Part shown: positions 18,101-26,879 of the stretch, piece after piece
How the letters are laid out: each line of letters opens with the position of its first letter
Position numbering within the stretch: position 1 is the stretch's first letter
Assembly (NCBI RefSeq): GCF_039543525.1
Contig: NZ_BAABJX010000029.1
Span: 79,191-143,190, forward strand
Reading direction: 5' to 3'
DNA length: 64,000 nt
Origin: Algivirga pacifica
GTDB lineage: Bacteria > Bacteroidota > Bacteroidia > Cytophagales > Flammeovirgaceae
The notes under the pieces: generated by a model
Database searches by the model: none
Told to the model about the DNA's origin: nothing
The model's input: only the letters and a program-made list of their open reading frames with translations
Position numbers and translations under genes: made by a program

Positions 18101-18171
18101 AGGTGCCAAGCGGATTCGAACCGCTGTACTCGGTTTTGCAGACCGATGCCTAGCCGCTCGGCCATGGCACC
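18101..18171 (-). tRNA. tRNA-Cys (GCA), copy 1, variant A
   Basis: 71 nt. The minus strand reads GGTGCCATGGCCGAGCGG at the 5' end, anticodon loop CTGCAAA with anticodon GCA, T-loop GTTCGAATC, and acceptor 3' strand TGGCACC plus T. Acceptor pair 7-66 is A-T and the D arm reads GAGCGGC. CCA is not encoded. Confidence 0.97.
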
Positions 18172-18257
18172 TTTTTTAGTGAGGAGTTTGGAGTGATGAG
18201 TTTTTAATAAGAATAGTAAACTCATCACTCTTAACTTTTCACTGATAACTGTTGTAG

Positions 18258-18328
18258 AGGTGCCGAGCGGATTCGAACCGCTGTACTCGGTTTTGCAGAC
18301 CGATGCCTAGCCACTCGGCCACGGCACC
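18258..18328 (-). tRNA. tRNA-Cys (GCA), copy 2, variant B
   Basis: Same 71-nt tRNA but with GGTGCCG/CGGCACC in the acceptor stem (pair 7-66 is G-C, a compensated double change from copy 1) and GAGTGGC in the D arm. Anticodon GCA. Confidence 0.97.
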
Positions 18329-18422
18329 CTATTCAGTGTACAATTTTCAATGATGAGTTATGAATTGTTTAATAAGAATAATAAACTCATCACTTCTAAC
18401 TTTTCACTGATAACTGTTGTAG

Positions 18423-18493
18423 AGGTGCCAAGCGGATTCGAACCGCTGTACTCGGTTTTGCAGACCGATGCCTAGCCGCTCGGCCATGGCACC
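18423..18493 (-). tRNA. tRNA-Cys (GCA), copy 3, variant A
   Basis: Identical in all visible positions to copy 1: acceptor GGTGCCA/TGGCACC, D arm GAGCGGC, anticodon GCA. The 94-bp spacer to copy 4 is almost the same as the one between copies 2 and 3. Confidence 0.97.
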
Positions 18494-18587
18494 CTATTCA
18501 GTGTACAGTTTTCAATGATGAGTTATGAATTGTTTAATAAGAATAATAAACTCATCACTCTTAACTTTTCACTGATAACTGTTGTAG

Positions 18588-18658
18588 AGGTGCCGAGCGG
18601 ATTCGAACCGCTGTACTCGGTTTTGCAGACCGATGCCTAGCCACTCGGCCACGGCACC
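18588..18658 (-). tRNA. tRNA-Cys (GCA), copy 4, variant B
   Basis: Identical in all visible positions to copy 2. It is the first gene of the array in the direction of transcription, about 16 bp downstream of the promoter -7 box at 18675-18682. Confidence 0.97.
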
Positions 18659-18674
18659 CTGTAAATTTGAATGG

Positions 18675-18705
18675 CAAAAGTAATAGATGATTTCACTTAT
18701 TACAA
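18675..18705 (-). promoter_or_regulatory. Promoter of the tRNA-Cys array
   Basis: On the minus strand: TTG (18705-18703), a 20-bp spacer, then TACTTTTG (18682-18675), an exact TAnnTTTG. The predicted start is about ten bases before copy 4, as expected for a short tRNA leader. Confidence 0.75.
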
Positions 18706-18888
18706 CCTTTCACAATTCTTTTCTTAAAGAAGGAAAACAATCCTCTGATTATCAACAACTAATTTAACACCCCTTAAAAAGCCTTTAGAGACAAAAACAT
18801 ATCTCTCTAAGAATTTACGTATCTTTATTGAATCAAACTAAGATATCCACAGCAATATTTCATCATTAGCCAACAAAGTGACACAACA

Positions 18889-19536
18889 GTGATTGATAGT
18901 TATAAACACAAAGGAAAGAGGAACACGCTTGTTAGGGGAATTGCTCAGAAAGGCATTCAAGCTGAAAACGTATTGGAGGCAATCCGAAAAATCCCTCGAC
19001 ACTTCTTTATGGACAGTGCTTTTGAAGAACATGCTTATCAGGATAAGCCTTTTCCTATTGGAGAAGGACAAACCATTTCACAACCCTATACAGTTGCCTT
19101 CCAAACCGAGTTACTACAAGTGCAACCTGGAGATAAGATTCTCGAAATAGGTACTGGGTCTGGCTATCAAGCAGCCGTTTTACTAGAGTTAGGCGCTAAG
19201 CTTTATACAATAGAAACAGTACGTAAACTACACCTTAAGGCACAAAAGCTCTTAACCTCCCTAGGATACAAGGCCAACTTTATTTTTGGTGATGGCTCCA
19301 AAGGACTAACTTCTGCAGCTCCTTTTGATAAAATCATTGTGACTGCAGGTGCACCTCATGTTCCTAAAGCCCTGTTGCAACAACTTAAGGTAGGCGGTAT
19401 ATTGGTTATTCCCGTAGGAGATGAAAGAAATCAACGTATGCTCAAGATCACCAAGATTGACGAGAAAACACTGGAAGAAGAAGATTATGGTGGATTTTGC
19501 TTTGTAAAGTTCAAGGGAGAAGATGCTTGGCAGTGA
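18889..19536 (+). CDS. pcm: Protein-L-isoaspartate O-methyltransferase
   Basis: A 215-residue SAM-dependent methyltransferase that repairs isoaspartyl residues in damaged proteins. Visible motifs: GEGQTISQPYTVAFQTELL (PCMT signature, about residues 64-82), the SAM-binding loop KILEIGTGSGYQAAVL (about 93-108), and IIVTAGAPHVPKALLQQLKVGG (motif II and post II). The start is GTG at 18889; no ATG gives the full N-terminal domain. The last codons TGG CAG TGA run straight into the (GTGAGCA)n array, so the stop codon is part of the first repeat unit. Confidence 0.95.
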   Translation: MIDSYKHKGKRNTLVRGIAQKGIQAENVLEAIRKIPRHFFMDSAFEEHAYQDKPFPIGEGQTISQPYTVAFQTELLQVQPGDKILEIGTGSGYQAAVLLELGAKLYTIETVRKLHLKAQKLLTSLGYKANFIFGDGSKGLTSAAPFDKIIVTAGAPHVPKALLQQLKVGGILVIPVGDERNQRMLKITKIDEKTLEEEDYGGFCFVKFKGEDAWQ

Positions 19537-19655
19537 GCAGTGAGCAGTGAGCAGTGAGCAGTGAGCAGTGAGCAGTGAGCAGTGAGCAGTGAGCAGTGAG
19601 CAGTGAGCAGTGAGCAGTGAGCAGTGAGCAGTGAGCAGTGAGCAGTGAGCAGTGA
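19531..19655. repeat. Tandem heptanucleotide array (CAGTGAG)n, about 18 copies
   Basis: 125 bp of perfect 7-bp repeats starting in the last sense codon of pcm. On the + strand each unit contains TGA, and because 7 is not a multiple of 3 all three frames are stopped within 21 bp. The same unit occurs at 48784-48838. Confidence 0.98.
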
Positions 19656-19712
19656 AATTACTTATTCTATAATGTTTAAAATTAATCCTGTCGCTGTTTG
19701 CGGGATAATATA

Positions 19713-19957
19713 CAGGTTTATCGGTTATCGCTTATTGTTTATAAACGAAAACGATAAGCGGTAACCCATTACATGGAGTCTCTAAACTGATATCATACGA
19801 TAGCTTCAATCTTAACTACTATATATAGATCAATTCAATTAAACGATTTCAATTCACCAAAAGTGAGGATCAATAAACTATCTCAACTCACCGAAGGTGA
19901 ATCTCAACAGAATGAAGTTCTTCTCAACAAGCGGCGTAAGTCGCCTCAACACATTAA
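19713..19957. repeat. Heptad palindrome, then GTTGA-family hairpin repeat, before the thioesterase gene
   Basis: 19713-19766 is an inverted repeat with GGTTTATC GGTTATC GCTTATT on the left and GATAAGC GGTAACC on the right. About 19840-19957 carries CAATTCACC/CTCAACTC spacers with the mini-hairpins CACCGAAGGTG, GAAGTTCTTC and GGCGGCGTAAGTCGCC-like pieces, and ends directly before the ATG at 19961. No promoter could be picked out. Confidence 0.7.
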
Positions 19958-19960
19958 ACA

Positions 19961-20494
19961 ATGAGCAAGGTATTTAAACATCCCAAAGACTCCTATGTCA
20001 TTTCTTCGGAGATTGTACTCCCCAATGACACCAATACATATGGCAACCTAATGGGAGGTCGCTTGATGCATATGATGGATGTTATTGGCGCTATTGCCGC
20101 CCAAAAGCATTGTAATCGGGCAGTTGTTACAGCCTCTGTCGATAACATCTCTTTTAAGAGCTCTCCTGCCCTGGGAGATGTCATCACATTGGAAGCTAAA
20201 GTTACCAGAGCATTTAACTCTTCTATGGAGATTTACATCAAGGTCAATACGGAGAATATGCAGAAAGGTACTATAGTCGAATGCAATACGGCATTTATGA
20301 CTTTTGTTGCTATCGATCAATCGGGAAACCCTATTTCTGTCCCCCGCATAGAACCTGAGACAGACCAAGAAAAAGACTTCTATGAGAGTGCGCTTAGACG
20401 ACGACAACTACGTTTGATATTGGGTGGACGTATGAGCCCCGATGACGCTACAGAGCTCAAAGCTTTGTTTACTAAAAAAAGCATCAGCAAGTAA
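19961..20494 (+). CDS. Acyl-CoA thioesterase (hotdog fold)
   Basis: A 177-residue single-hotdog acyl-CoA hydrolase of the YciA/BACH type. Landmarks: LPNDTNTYGNLMGGRLMHMMD (residues 21-41, the conserved N/T-x-x-G-N-x-x-GG helix start) and VTASVDNISFKSSPALGDVI (about 56-75). These enzymes hydrolyse fatty acyl-CoA to free acid and CoA in the cytoplasm. The C-terminal 35 residues are polar and Lys/Arg-rich. The gene converges on pdhB across two palindromic repeats and a terminator. Confidence 0.88.
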   Translation: MSKVFKHPKDSYVISSEIVLPNDTNTYGNLMGGRLMHMMDVIGAIAAQKHCNRAVVTASVDNISFKSSPALGDVITLEAKVTRAFNSSMEIYIKVNTENMQKGTIVECNTAFMTFVAIDQSGNPISVPRIEPETDQEKDFYESALRRRQLRLILGGRMSPDDATELKALFTKKSISK

Positions 20495-20497
20495 TTT

Positions 20498-20642
20498 GTT
20501 GATTCGTTGAATTTCTCCTTCGGAGAGTTGAATTGAGTTTCGCTCGTTGATTCGAGTTGATATGTTGTATGAGTATTAGTATACACCTCAATCAACAATT
20601 CAACTCGAATCAACGAGCGAAGCCCGATTCAACGATTCAACA
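20498..20642. repeat. Long intergenic palindrome (GTTGA family), close copy of 4479-4647
   Basis: Left arm TTGTTGATTCGTTGAATTT with hairpins TCTCCTTCGGAGA and GAGTTTCGCTC; right arm has CAACTCGAATCAACGAGCG, AAGCCCG and ends AACGATTCAACAA. The inner arms GATTCGAGTTGA / CAACTCGAATC match the element at 4479. Confidence 0.85.
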
Positions 20643-20692
20643 AAGCTGTGTGGCAGTATGATAGATCAATTTCGAACCTTATTTTATATATT

Positions 20693-20756
20693 TCAACTAA
20701 ACATCATGAACGAGCGAAGCTCAATTAACATACGCCGTGTAGCGGATGAACAAAAG
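20693..20756. repeat. CATGATG repeat half-element, shared with 29306-29369
   Basis: CAACTAAACATCATG followed by AACGAGCGAAGCTCAATTAA, ACGCCGTGTAGCG and ATGAACAAAAG. The same order of blocks, about 64 bp, is found at 29306-29369, where a complementary left arm is also present. Confidence 0.85.
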
Positions 20757-20791
20757 CCCCGAGATGTATACACACCTCAGGGCTTTTTTAT
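20753..20791. terminator. Bidirectional terminator between thioesterase gene and pdhB
   Basis: AAAAGCCC..GAGATGT/ACACCTC..GGGCTTTTTTA. It has an A-run on the left and a T-run on the right, so it suits both convergent genes. Confidence 0.85.
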
Positions 20792-20821
20792 GCTTTATAA
20801 CTTAACCGTTACGGAAAAGTC

Positions 20822-21802
20822 TTAGTTTCTATACAACGTTTGCTTCACAGCCTCTACTGTACGCTCTACACTTGGAAGAGCTGCTTGTAGTAGTGTTGGT
20901 GCATAAGCTACTGGTACGTCCAGAGAGTTCACTCTCATGATTGGAGCATCCAGGAAGTCAAATGCGTTACGCTGTACGTGGTGAGAGATATCTGTAGAAA
21001 GGGATGCAGTTGGCCATGCTTCCTCTACAATCACCAAACGGTTTGTTTTCTTTACTGAATCAACAACCGCTTTATAATCGATTGGCTTCACAGAACGAAG
21101 GTCAATCACCTCTGCGTTAATGCCCTCTTTTGCTAATTGATCTGCAGCTTCGTGTGCTACTTTCATCATTTTACCGAAAGATACGATAGTTACATCATCT
21201 CCTCTTCTCGTAACATTTGCTACTCCGATTGGAATCAGGTACTCGCTCTCAGGTACTTCTCCCTTGTCACCGTACATCACCTCTGACTCCATGAAAATTA
21301 CTGGATTGTCATCACGGATGGCTGACTTCAATAATCCTTTTGCATCATATGGATTGGAAGGAACGACTACTTTAAGACCAGCGGTATTCGCATACCAGTT
21401 CTCAAAGTTTTGAGAGTGCTGTGCTGCTAGCTGTCCAGCGTTACCTGTTGCCCCTCTGAATACCATTGGTGCAGTATACTGTCCACCTGACATAGAATAA
21501 ATCTTTGCCGCACCGTTGATAATTTGGTCAATTGCTACCAATGAGAAGTTGAACGTCATAAACTCAATAATTGGTCTTAGACCGTTCATTGCGGCACCCG
21601 TACCGATACCTGCAAACCCTAACTCAGCAATAGGAGTGTCAATCACACGATCAGGACCAAACTCGTCCAACATTCCCTGAGTTACCTTGTAAGCACCATT
21701 GTACTCTGCTACTTCCTCACCCATGATAAAGACTTTATCATCTCTTCTCATTTCCTCGGACATTGCTTCTCTCAAGGCTTCTCTAAATTGAATTTCTCTC
21801 AT
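20822..21802 (-). CDS. pdhB: Pyruvate dehydrogenase E1 component, beta subunit
   Basis: A 326-residue transketolase-like beta subunit of the 2-oxoacid dehydrogenase E1. Landmarks: REALREAMSEEMRRD at the N-terminus, GEEVAEYNGAYKVTQG (about 29-44), DTPIAELGFAGIGTGAAMNGLRPI (about 57-80), and EAWPTASLSTDI near the C-terminal domain. With an alpha subunit it decarboxylates pyruvate using thiamine diphosphate and feeds acetyl-CoA to the TCA cycle. It stands alone here: pdhA and the E2/E3 genes are not in the window. No clear -33/-7 pair was found upstream. Confidence 0.93.
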   Translation of the reverse strand: MREIQFREALREAMSEEMRRDDKVFIMGEEVAEYNGAYKVTQGMLDEFGPDRVIDTPIAELGFAGIGTGAAMNGLRPIIEFMTFNFSLVAIDQIINGAAKIYSMSGGQYTAPMVFRGATGNAGQLAAQHSQNFENWYANTAGLKVVVPSNPYDAKGLLKSAIRDDNPVIFMESEVMYGDKGEVPESEYLIPIGVANVTRRGDDVTIVSFGKMMKVAHEAADQLAKEGINAEVIDLRSVKPIDYKAVVDSVKKTNRLVIVEEAWPTASLSTDISHHVQRNAFDFLDAPIMRVNSLDVPVAYAPTLLQAALPSVERTVEAVKQTLYRN

Positions 21803-21883
21803 GGTATTTCCTTTAAAAGTGCATTTTAATCGTTAATACAGACATTTCGTTTTTCGACCGCCAAGATAGGAAAAAAAAAGGGA

Positions 21884-21915
21884 AAAGGTAGAAGGTATAG
21901 GTTATAAGGTTACAT
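21884..21915. repeat. Short heptad run (GGTAGAA, GGTATAG, GGTTATA)
   Basis: AAAGGTA GAAGGTA TAGGTTA TAAGGTT: four 7-bp units between pdhB and the next gene's terminator. It is a degenerate member of the RRTNNNN family. Confidence 0.6.
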
Positions 21916-21945
21916 TGGATACTAGAGGAGGCAGAAGAAAGAACG

Positions 21946-21979
21946 AAAAAAAGCCTGTCACATAAAGTGACAGGCTTTC
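21946..21979 (-). terminator. Rho-independent terminator of the OmpA-like/TPR lipoprotein gene
   Basis: AAAGCCTGTCA, loop CATAAAG, TGACAGGCTTT; on the minus strand a run of seven T follows. It is 38 bp after the stop codon at 22017. Confidence 0.88.
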
Positions 21980-22016
21980 TACTTTACATCAATGATTTAT
22001 TTGATGTGAAGTATAA

Positions 22017-23843
22017 TTATTTAGAAGCCGCCATTACTGCGTCCTTGAAGTTTACGAACTCAAGGTCAGTAACTGCTTTCTCAGCATAAGCGCTATCTTT
22101 TGCGATTGCTGCAGTCAAAGCAGTAGTCAATGCTGCTGCATCTCCTTGTCTAGCTGCTACGATTGCTGCCAAGTAGTTTACTTTAGCGCTATCGTTAGCA
22201 TCTTTTGCTTCTTTCAATGCTGCAGCTGCTTGGCTGTAGTCACCGCTCATGTCTTTGCTCGCTTTCAACGTGTAAGCCAAAGCTTTGTTGTAAAGAACGT
22301 CAGCATCGTTACCTGCAGAAGACAAGTAGTTGATTGCTTCGTCATATTTACCAGCTCTGATTGCTGCGTAACCTTTTACAGCGTTAGTTGCTGCTGTAAC
22401 AGAAGCGCTAGAAGAGTTAGCGTTAGCCAAAGCTGCTTCCGCTGCGTTCAAGTCACCTAGCATCAAGTGAGCACCTGCAAGGTTTGCAGAAGCTTCAGCT
22501 GCTGCATCAGCACCCATTTTAGCTGCAGACTCGAAGTGAGGAACTGCTGCTTTGATCATTTCGATTTGCTTGTCACCTTCTTCTTTCTTCGCCATCTCGA
22601 ACATTACAGCACCAAGGTTGTTATACGCTACTGCGTTCTCACCTTTTCTCAATACTGTTTCGTAGATTGCTTTTTTCTCGTCTAGAGAAGGAGTCAACTC
22701 AGCTGCAGCGAAAAGAAGTTCCTCGTTGCTCAATGCCTCAAGACCTTCCTGACCGTTAGCCATTTTCTTAGCCAAGTCATAGATTACTGCTGGCTCTTTT
22801 TTCTCCTTAAGTTTCAAGATCTCTGCTTTTGCGTTTCTCAAAGGAGGGTAAACGTATCTAAGCATTTTCTTGTAAGAAGAAAGCGACTGAAGTTTCAATT
22901 CTTTAGAAACGAAGTCACCTGCACCGTTTACGATTGAAAGGATCTCATCCTTCTCAGCATCAGTAAACTTGTCTGAAGCAGTTAATAGATCTCTGAACGC
23001 AGACCAGTTTTCTACTACTGGCTTCGTTACGAACTGAGGCTTTTCCTCGCTAGAGTATCTGTATTTGCTCTGAAGTTGGTCGTAGTATTTTTCAACTGCA
23101 GCTGGACGCTGGTTCGCCAATTTCGTGTTGATATCTGTTGGTCCTTCAGGAGAGTGAGAACCTGTAATAGTAACTGTTTTTGTAGGGTTCTTCTCAGAAA
23201 CGTAGTTCTTCAATTTCTTACCCATTTCACCGTTCTTCTCAGAGTATCTCAAAGCAGCAGAGTTCTTCAAGAAGTAGAAATCTACGTACTGTGGCTCATA
23301 CTCTTCGCCAGTGTTGTATCCGTGATCAGCATATACTGCCATGAATGTAGGCGCTGCCAATCTAGAAGTAGTAATTACTCCTTTTACATCACCAGGGACC
23401 GCTGCGAATGTTCCTTTGTTAGTTTCTGTAGTCTTCTCGCTTCCTTCTTTAGAAACACGACCTAAGAATTCCAACTGACCGTTACCAATCTCCTCGTTGT
23501 AAGCAAATGCTAGACGCTCGTTCATTTCTGCCGGAGCTTCAGAACCTGCGAAGTCATTACCTACAAAAGAAATTGTACCAGCCTCGATTGGCTCACCGTT
23601 TGAAGGGTTAAATTGAACGTCAAGGTCATATGTATAACCTTCCTTCATCAATTTCGCTGGCAATTTTGCGTTAGCGTTGAAAATCACTGAGTCTCCGTGC
23701 AACTCAAGTGGTGATGGCTTAATTGTTAGCTCTTGGTTTTTCGCAACCTTATCTGCCTTAAGGCCGGCGCAGTTCGTTAGTGCCATTGAACCTACAACCA
23801 GAGCCGATGTTACAACTGTAGTGTACTTATTCATAATCCTCAT
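22017..23843 (-). CDS. Putative lipoprotein with OmpA-like domain and TPR-type repeats
   Basis: A 608-residue protein. The signal peptide ends in a lipobox-like LTNC (Cys about residue 25). After a beta-rich N-terminal part, about residues 190-260 resemble the OmpA C-terminal peptidoglycan-binding domain (YFLKNSAALRYS, then ITGSHSPEGPTDINTKLANQRPAAVEKYY). The C-terminal half is helical, Ala-rich and repetitive (AYNNLGAVMFEMAKKEEG, AEASANLAGAHLMLGDLNAAEAAL), consistent with tetratricopeptide repeats. It is probably an envelope scaffold tied to peptidoglycan. The specific role is unknown. It is monocistronic with its own terminator. Confidence 0.75.
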   Translation of the reverse strand: MRIMNKYTTVVTSALVVGSMALTNCAGLKADKVAKNQELTIKPSPLELHGDSVIFNANAKLPAKLMKEGYTYDLDVQFNPSNGEPIEAGTISFVGNDFAGSEAPAEMNERLAFAYNEEIGNGQLEFLGRVSKEGSEKTTETNKGTFAAVPGDVKGVITTSRLAAPTFMAVYADHGYNTGEEYEPQYVDFYFLKNSAALRYSEKNGEMGKKLKNYVSEKNPTKTVTITGSHSPEGPTDINTKLANQRPAAVEKYYDQLQSKYRYSSEEKPQFVTKPVVENWSAFRDLLTASDKFTDAEKDEILSIVNGAGDFVSKELKLQSLSSYKKMLRYVYPPLRNAKAEILKLKEKKEPAVIYDLAKKMANGQEGLEALSNEELLFAAAELTPSLDEKKAIYETVLRKGENAVAYNNLGAVMFEMAKKEEGDKQIEMIKAAVPHFESAAKMGADAAAEASANLAGAHLMLGDLNAAEAALANANSSSASVTAATNAVKGYAAIRAGKYDEAINYLSSAGNDADVLYNKALAYTLKASKDMSGDYSQAAAALKEAKDANDSAKVNYLAAIVAARQGDAAALTTALTAAIAKDSAYAEKAVTDLEFVNFKDAVMAASK

Positions 23844-24117
23844 TTACTTTTATAGGGAATTTTCATGCTGAATATCAGGATAATTCATTCCCCTTCCAAA
23901 TAATCCAATTTAATATAAGTTGAATGCATTCCAAGAATACGCAAATTCTCAACCAATACATTATTTTATTTCTTAAAATATTATAAAATAACGCATCGAA
24001 GTGAACTTTGATTCAATTCGGTAATGGATTAATACAACTTCTATGCCTTAAATCATTATTGCGGATTTTTTTTTAACGATTTTGTACTAAAAAAAAGGAT
24101 TTAAGTACCAAAAGCCC

Positions 24118-25203
24118 TTAAATTTCGTTGTACTGTCTATTTGTTTCAGAAGCAGCAGCTGTACTTTCCTTTATCAACTCTGGGAATGTTTTTTTGGCTT
24201 TCAGGAAAAAAGAAAAAACAAGTAGCCCCTTCCATTTGCCCTGAAGGGTAACCTTATTATTCTTCTTTGAGGAATGCTTAGAGAATGCATTTCGAGTAGC
24301 TTGCAAACCCGGAATGTGTCGATAAAAAGAAAAATGGGCCGCTAAAATAGCACCTATATGTTTGGGCTCTCCATCCAAAGCAAACTTTAGAGCTGCTACT
24401 CCATCGAGCACCAAACGAGCGAATATAATCAACAATAAAGACGAAGCCGGCTGATTCTTATAAAGCATCATCAAACTGTTCCGAAAGTTATAATAGGTCT
24501 TTCGGGGATTGTTATAAGGAAGTGTCCCTCCACCCACGTGATATACTTCACTTTTTCCGGTGTACCACACCTCATACCCTGCCCGCTGTAATCGCCAACA
24601 AAGGTCTATTTCCTCCATATGTGCGAAGAAACGTTCATCCAAGCCTCCTAACTCCTGATAAAGAGCACTACGAATCATCATACATGCTCCAGTAGCCCAA
24701 AACACCGGCCTTTCATCATCATACTGTCCCAAGTCCTGCTCTACCTCATCAAAAATTCTTCCTCTACAAAAAGGGTAACCCAATCGATCGATATACCCTC
24801 CTGCAGCTCCAGCATACTCGAAGTAGCGTTTATCTGCCTGCATCTTAATCTTGGGCTGACAAGCTCCTATATGTGGATTTTTCTCCAGTAGACTGTACAT
24901 AGGCTCCAGCCATCCCTCTGACACTTCCACATCAGAGTTGAGAAGCACAAAATACTTGTGCTTTAACTGCTTCAAGGCAGCGTTATATCCTCCACAAAAC
25001 CCATAGTTTTCTTTCAATTGAATCCAATGTACCTCCTTAGGGTAATTTGCCTCTATCCATACTTTGGAATCATCATCCGAGGCATTATCAGCAATAATAA
25101 CCTCAGCACCTGGAGAATACTTTAATACATTGGGAAGAAAGCGTTGTAAGAAGACGCTTCCATTATAGTTGAGTATAACTATCGCAATATCAGACATGCT
25201 CAT
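24118..25203 (-). CDS. Glycosyltransferase family 2 protein
   Basis: A 361-residue GT-A fold glycosyltransferase. Nucleotide-sugar and metal motifs: VILNYNGSVFLQRFL (residues 9-23), IIADNASDDD, VLLNSDVEVSEGWLEPM (the DxD-type site near residue 94), and ATGACMMIRSALYQELGGLDERFFAHMEEIDLCWRL (catalytic-base region, about 170-205). It resembles rhamnosyl/hexosyl transferases of O-antigen or capsule. No other polysaccharide genes are nearby, so the acceptor is unknown. A terminator lies between it and the upstream ybaB gene. Confidence 0.88.
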   Translation of the reverse strand: MSMSDIAIVILNYNGSVFLQRFLPNVLKYSPGAEVIIADNASDDDSKVWIEANYPKEVHWIQLKENYGFCGGYNAALKQLKHKYFVLLNSDVEVSEGWLEPMYSLLEKNPHIGACQPKIKMQADKRYFEYAGAAGGYIDRLGYPFCRGRIFDEVEQDLGQYDDERPVFWATGACMMIRSALYQELGGLDERFFAHMEEIDLCWRLQRAGYEVWYTGKSEVYHVGGGTLPYNNPRKTYYNFRNSLMMLYKNQPASSLLLIIFARLVLDGVAALKFALDGEPKHIGAILAAHFSFYRHIPGLQATRNAFSKHSSKKNNKVTLQGKWKGLLVFSFFLKAKKTFPELIKESTAAASETNRQYNEI

Positions 25204-25227
25204 GTAAAAAGTAAGGTCAAAAATAAA

Positions 25228-25260
25228 GAGGCTGTCACATGGTTATGGGACAGCCTCTCT
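25228..25260 (-). terminator. Rho-independent terminator downstream of clpX-ybaB
   Basis: GAGGCTGTC, loop, GACAGCCTC; on the minus strand followed by TTTATTTTTG. It is 31 bp after the ybaB stop codon. Confidence 0.8.
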
Positions 25261-25290
25261 TATATAATACTATATCTTTGGCTCTATGGA

Positions 25291-25617
25291 TTAAAAACCA
25301 AAATCCATTCCTGGAATATTTGGAGGCATCATCCCTTGCGTATGCTTTTGCATTTCCGCCTGAGCCTTTCCTTCCACTTCTTCCATTGCTTTATTGATTG
25401 CAGCGATAATCAAATCCTGCATCATCTCCTTATCTTCCGGTTTGCAAAGTGACTCATCCACGTCAATCTTCACCACTTGCTTCTTGCCGTTTACGACAGC
25501 CTTTACCATACCGGCACCAGACTCTGCTTCTGCCGTGATGTGTACTAGATTATCCTGTGCTTCTTTCAACTTGGCTTGTACTTCTTTCAGTTTGCCAAGC
25601 ATTTCCATCATATCCAT
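25291..25617 (-). CDS. YbaB/EbfC family nucleoid-associated protein
   Basis: A 108-residue DNA-binding protein of the YbaB/EbfC family. N-terminal helix MMEMLGKLKEVQAKLKEAQDNL, then the conserved AESGAGMVKAVVNGKKQVVKIDVDESL, then a C-terminal helix and a Met/Pro/Gly-rich tail (MMPPNIPGMDFGF), all typical. These proteins bind DNA as dimers and affect nucleoid structure and gene expression. It is 32 bp downstream of clpX and probably shares its transcript. It is not next to dnaX-recR as in many other bacteria. Confidence 0.9.
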   Translation of the reverse strand: MDMMEMLGKLKEVQAKLKEAQDNLVHITAEAESGAGMVKAVVNGKKQVVKIDVDESLCKPEDKEMMQDLIIAAINKAMEEVEGKAQAEMQKHTQGMMPPNIPGMDFGF

Positions 25618-25649
25618 ATGTTAATTATCGTTTAGGGTTAATAGTCAAA

Positions 25650-26879
25650 TTAAGCGACATGCAGACGTTTTGCAGTGGCAGACGTTTCAAACTTCTCCTT
25701 GGCGTAAGCTCCATCAATCACAAAATTGGTCTCCCCGTTACTTTCCATAGAAGGAAGTTCAAACATCGGATCCAGCATAATGGCCTCACAAATACTTCTC
25801 AGACCTCTGGCTCCCAAATTATATTCTACCGCTTTGTCTACGATATATTCTAACGCATCCTCTGTGAAAGAAAGTTCTATTTCTTCCATAGCGAACAATT
25901 TCTTGTATTGTTTTACCAAAGCATTTTTTGGCTCTGTAAGAATGCTTCTTAATGCCTCTCTTGACAATGGACGAAGGTGTGAAATTACAGGAAGACGTCC
26001 AATAAGCTCTGGAATCAAGCCAAAGTGGCGAATATCCTGTGCATTTACATACTCTAGTAGTTCATCCTTATCTTCAATTGCATTGTTGTGATCTGCTCCT
26101 CCAAAACCAATTGGACGAGTGTTCAAACGGTTGGCAATAAGGTCTGCAATACCATCAAAGGCCCCTCCACAAATGAAGAGAATGTTTTCTGTATTTACTG
26201 AAATCATTTTTTGCTCAGGGTGCTTACGTCCTCCTTGTGGCGGTACGTTGACAATAGACCCTTCCAACAATTTCAGTAACGCCTGCTGTACCCCTTCTCC
26301 ACTTACATCTCTAGTGATGGATGGGTTATCAGACTTACGGGCAATTTTATCAATTTCGTCAATATATACGATTCCTCTTTCTGCTGCTTCTACATCATAA
26401 TCTGCTGCCTGCAACAATCGTGTAAGAATCGTCTCAACGTCTTCTCCTACGTAACCCGCTTCCGTAATTACCGTAGCATCGGCAATACAGAAAGGTACGT
26501 CTAATGCTTTTGCCAGTGTTTTGGCTAAAAGCGTTTTACCTGTACCGGTATTTCCGGCCATCAGGATATTAGACTTCTCAATGGTAACCCCATCGTCAGA
26601 CTCTTTTTGCATCAGACGTTTGTAGTGATTATAAACTGCTACCGACAAAACTCTTTTGGCCTTGTCCTGCCCAATCACATATTCGTCCAAGTGTTTTTTC
26701 ATTTCTGCAGGAGGTATCAAGTTGACATTCTTGTATTTATCAACCTTCCCACTTCTTTCCTCCATCAGGATTTGGTGCACCTGCTCAATACAATTATTAC
26801 AGATTTGGGCATTTTGTCCTGAAACCATCAACTCCACGGCACTCTTAGGTGCCCCGCAAAATGAACATGTATTTCTCAT
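25650..26879 (-). CDS. clpX: ATP-dependent Clp protease ATP-binding subunit ClpX
   Basis: A 409-residue AAA+ unfoldase that feeds substrates to ClpP. The zinc-binding domain has CSFC (residues 5-8) and CNNC (27-30). Walker A is GNTGTGKT (109-116), Walker B is IVYIDEIDKIA, and the sensor/RKH-like and GYVGEDV segments are intact. ClpP-docking IGF appears as IGF in NRLNTRPIGFGG. The start is the ATG at 26879 (MRNTCSFCGAPKS). It lies 312 bp downstream of clpP in the same direction, with a hairpin in between, so it may have its own promoter. Confidence 0.97.
   Translation of the reverse strand: MRNTCSFCGAPKSAVELMVSGQNAQICNNCIEQVHQILMEERSGKVDKYKNVNLIPPAEMKKHLDEYVIGQDKAKRVLSVAVYNHYKRLMQKESDDGVTIEKSNILMAGNTGTGKTLLAKTLAKALDVPFCIADATVITEAGYVGEDVETILTRLLQAADYDVEAAERGIVYIDEIDKIARKSDNPSITRDVSGEGVQQALLKLLEGSIVNVPPQGGRKHPEQKMISVNTENILFICGGAFDGIADLIANRLNTRPIGFGGADHNNAIEDKDELLEYVNAQDIRHFGLIPELIGRLPVISHLRPLSREALRSILTEPKNALVKQYKKLFAMEEIELSFTEDALEYIVDKAVEYNLGARGLRSICEAIMLDPMFELPSMESNGETNFVIDGAYAKEKFETSATAKRLHVA

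Noticed and set aside
19531..19655. CRISPR-like or origin iterons
   Set aside because: Perfect head-to-tail 7-mers without spacers; no replication initiator gene nearby and the same unit recurs elsewhere between ordinary genes.
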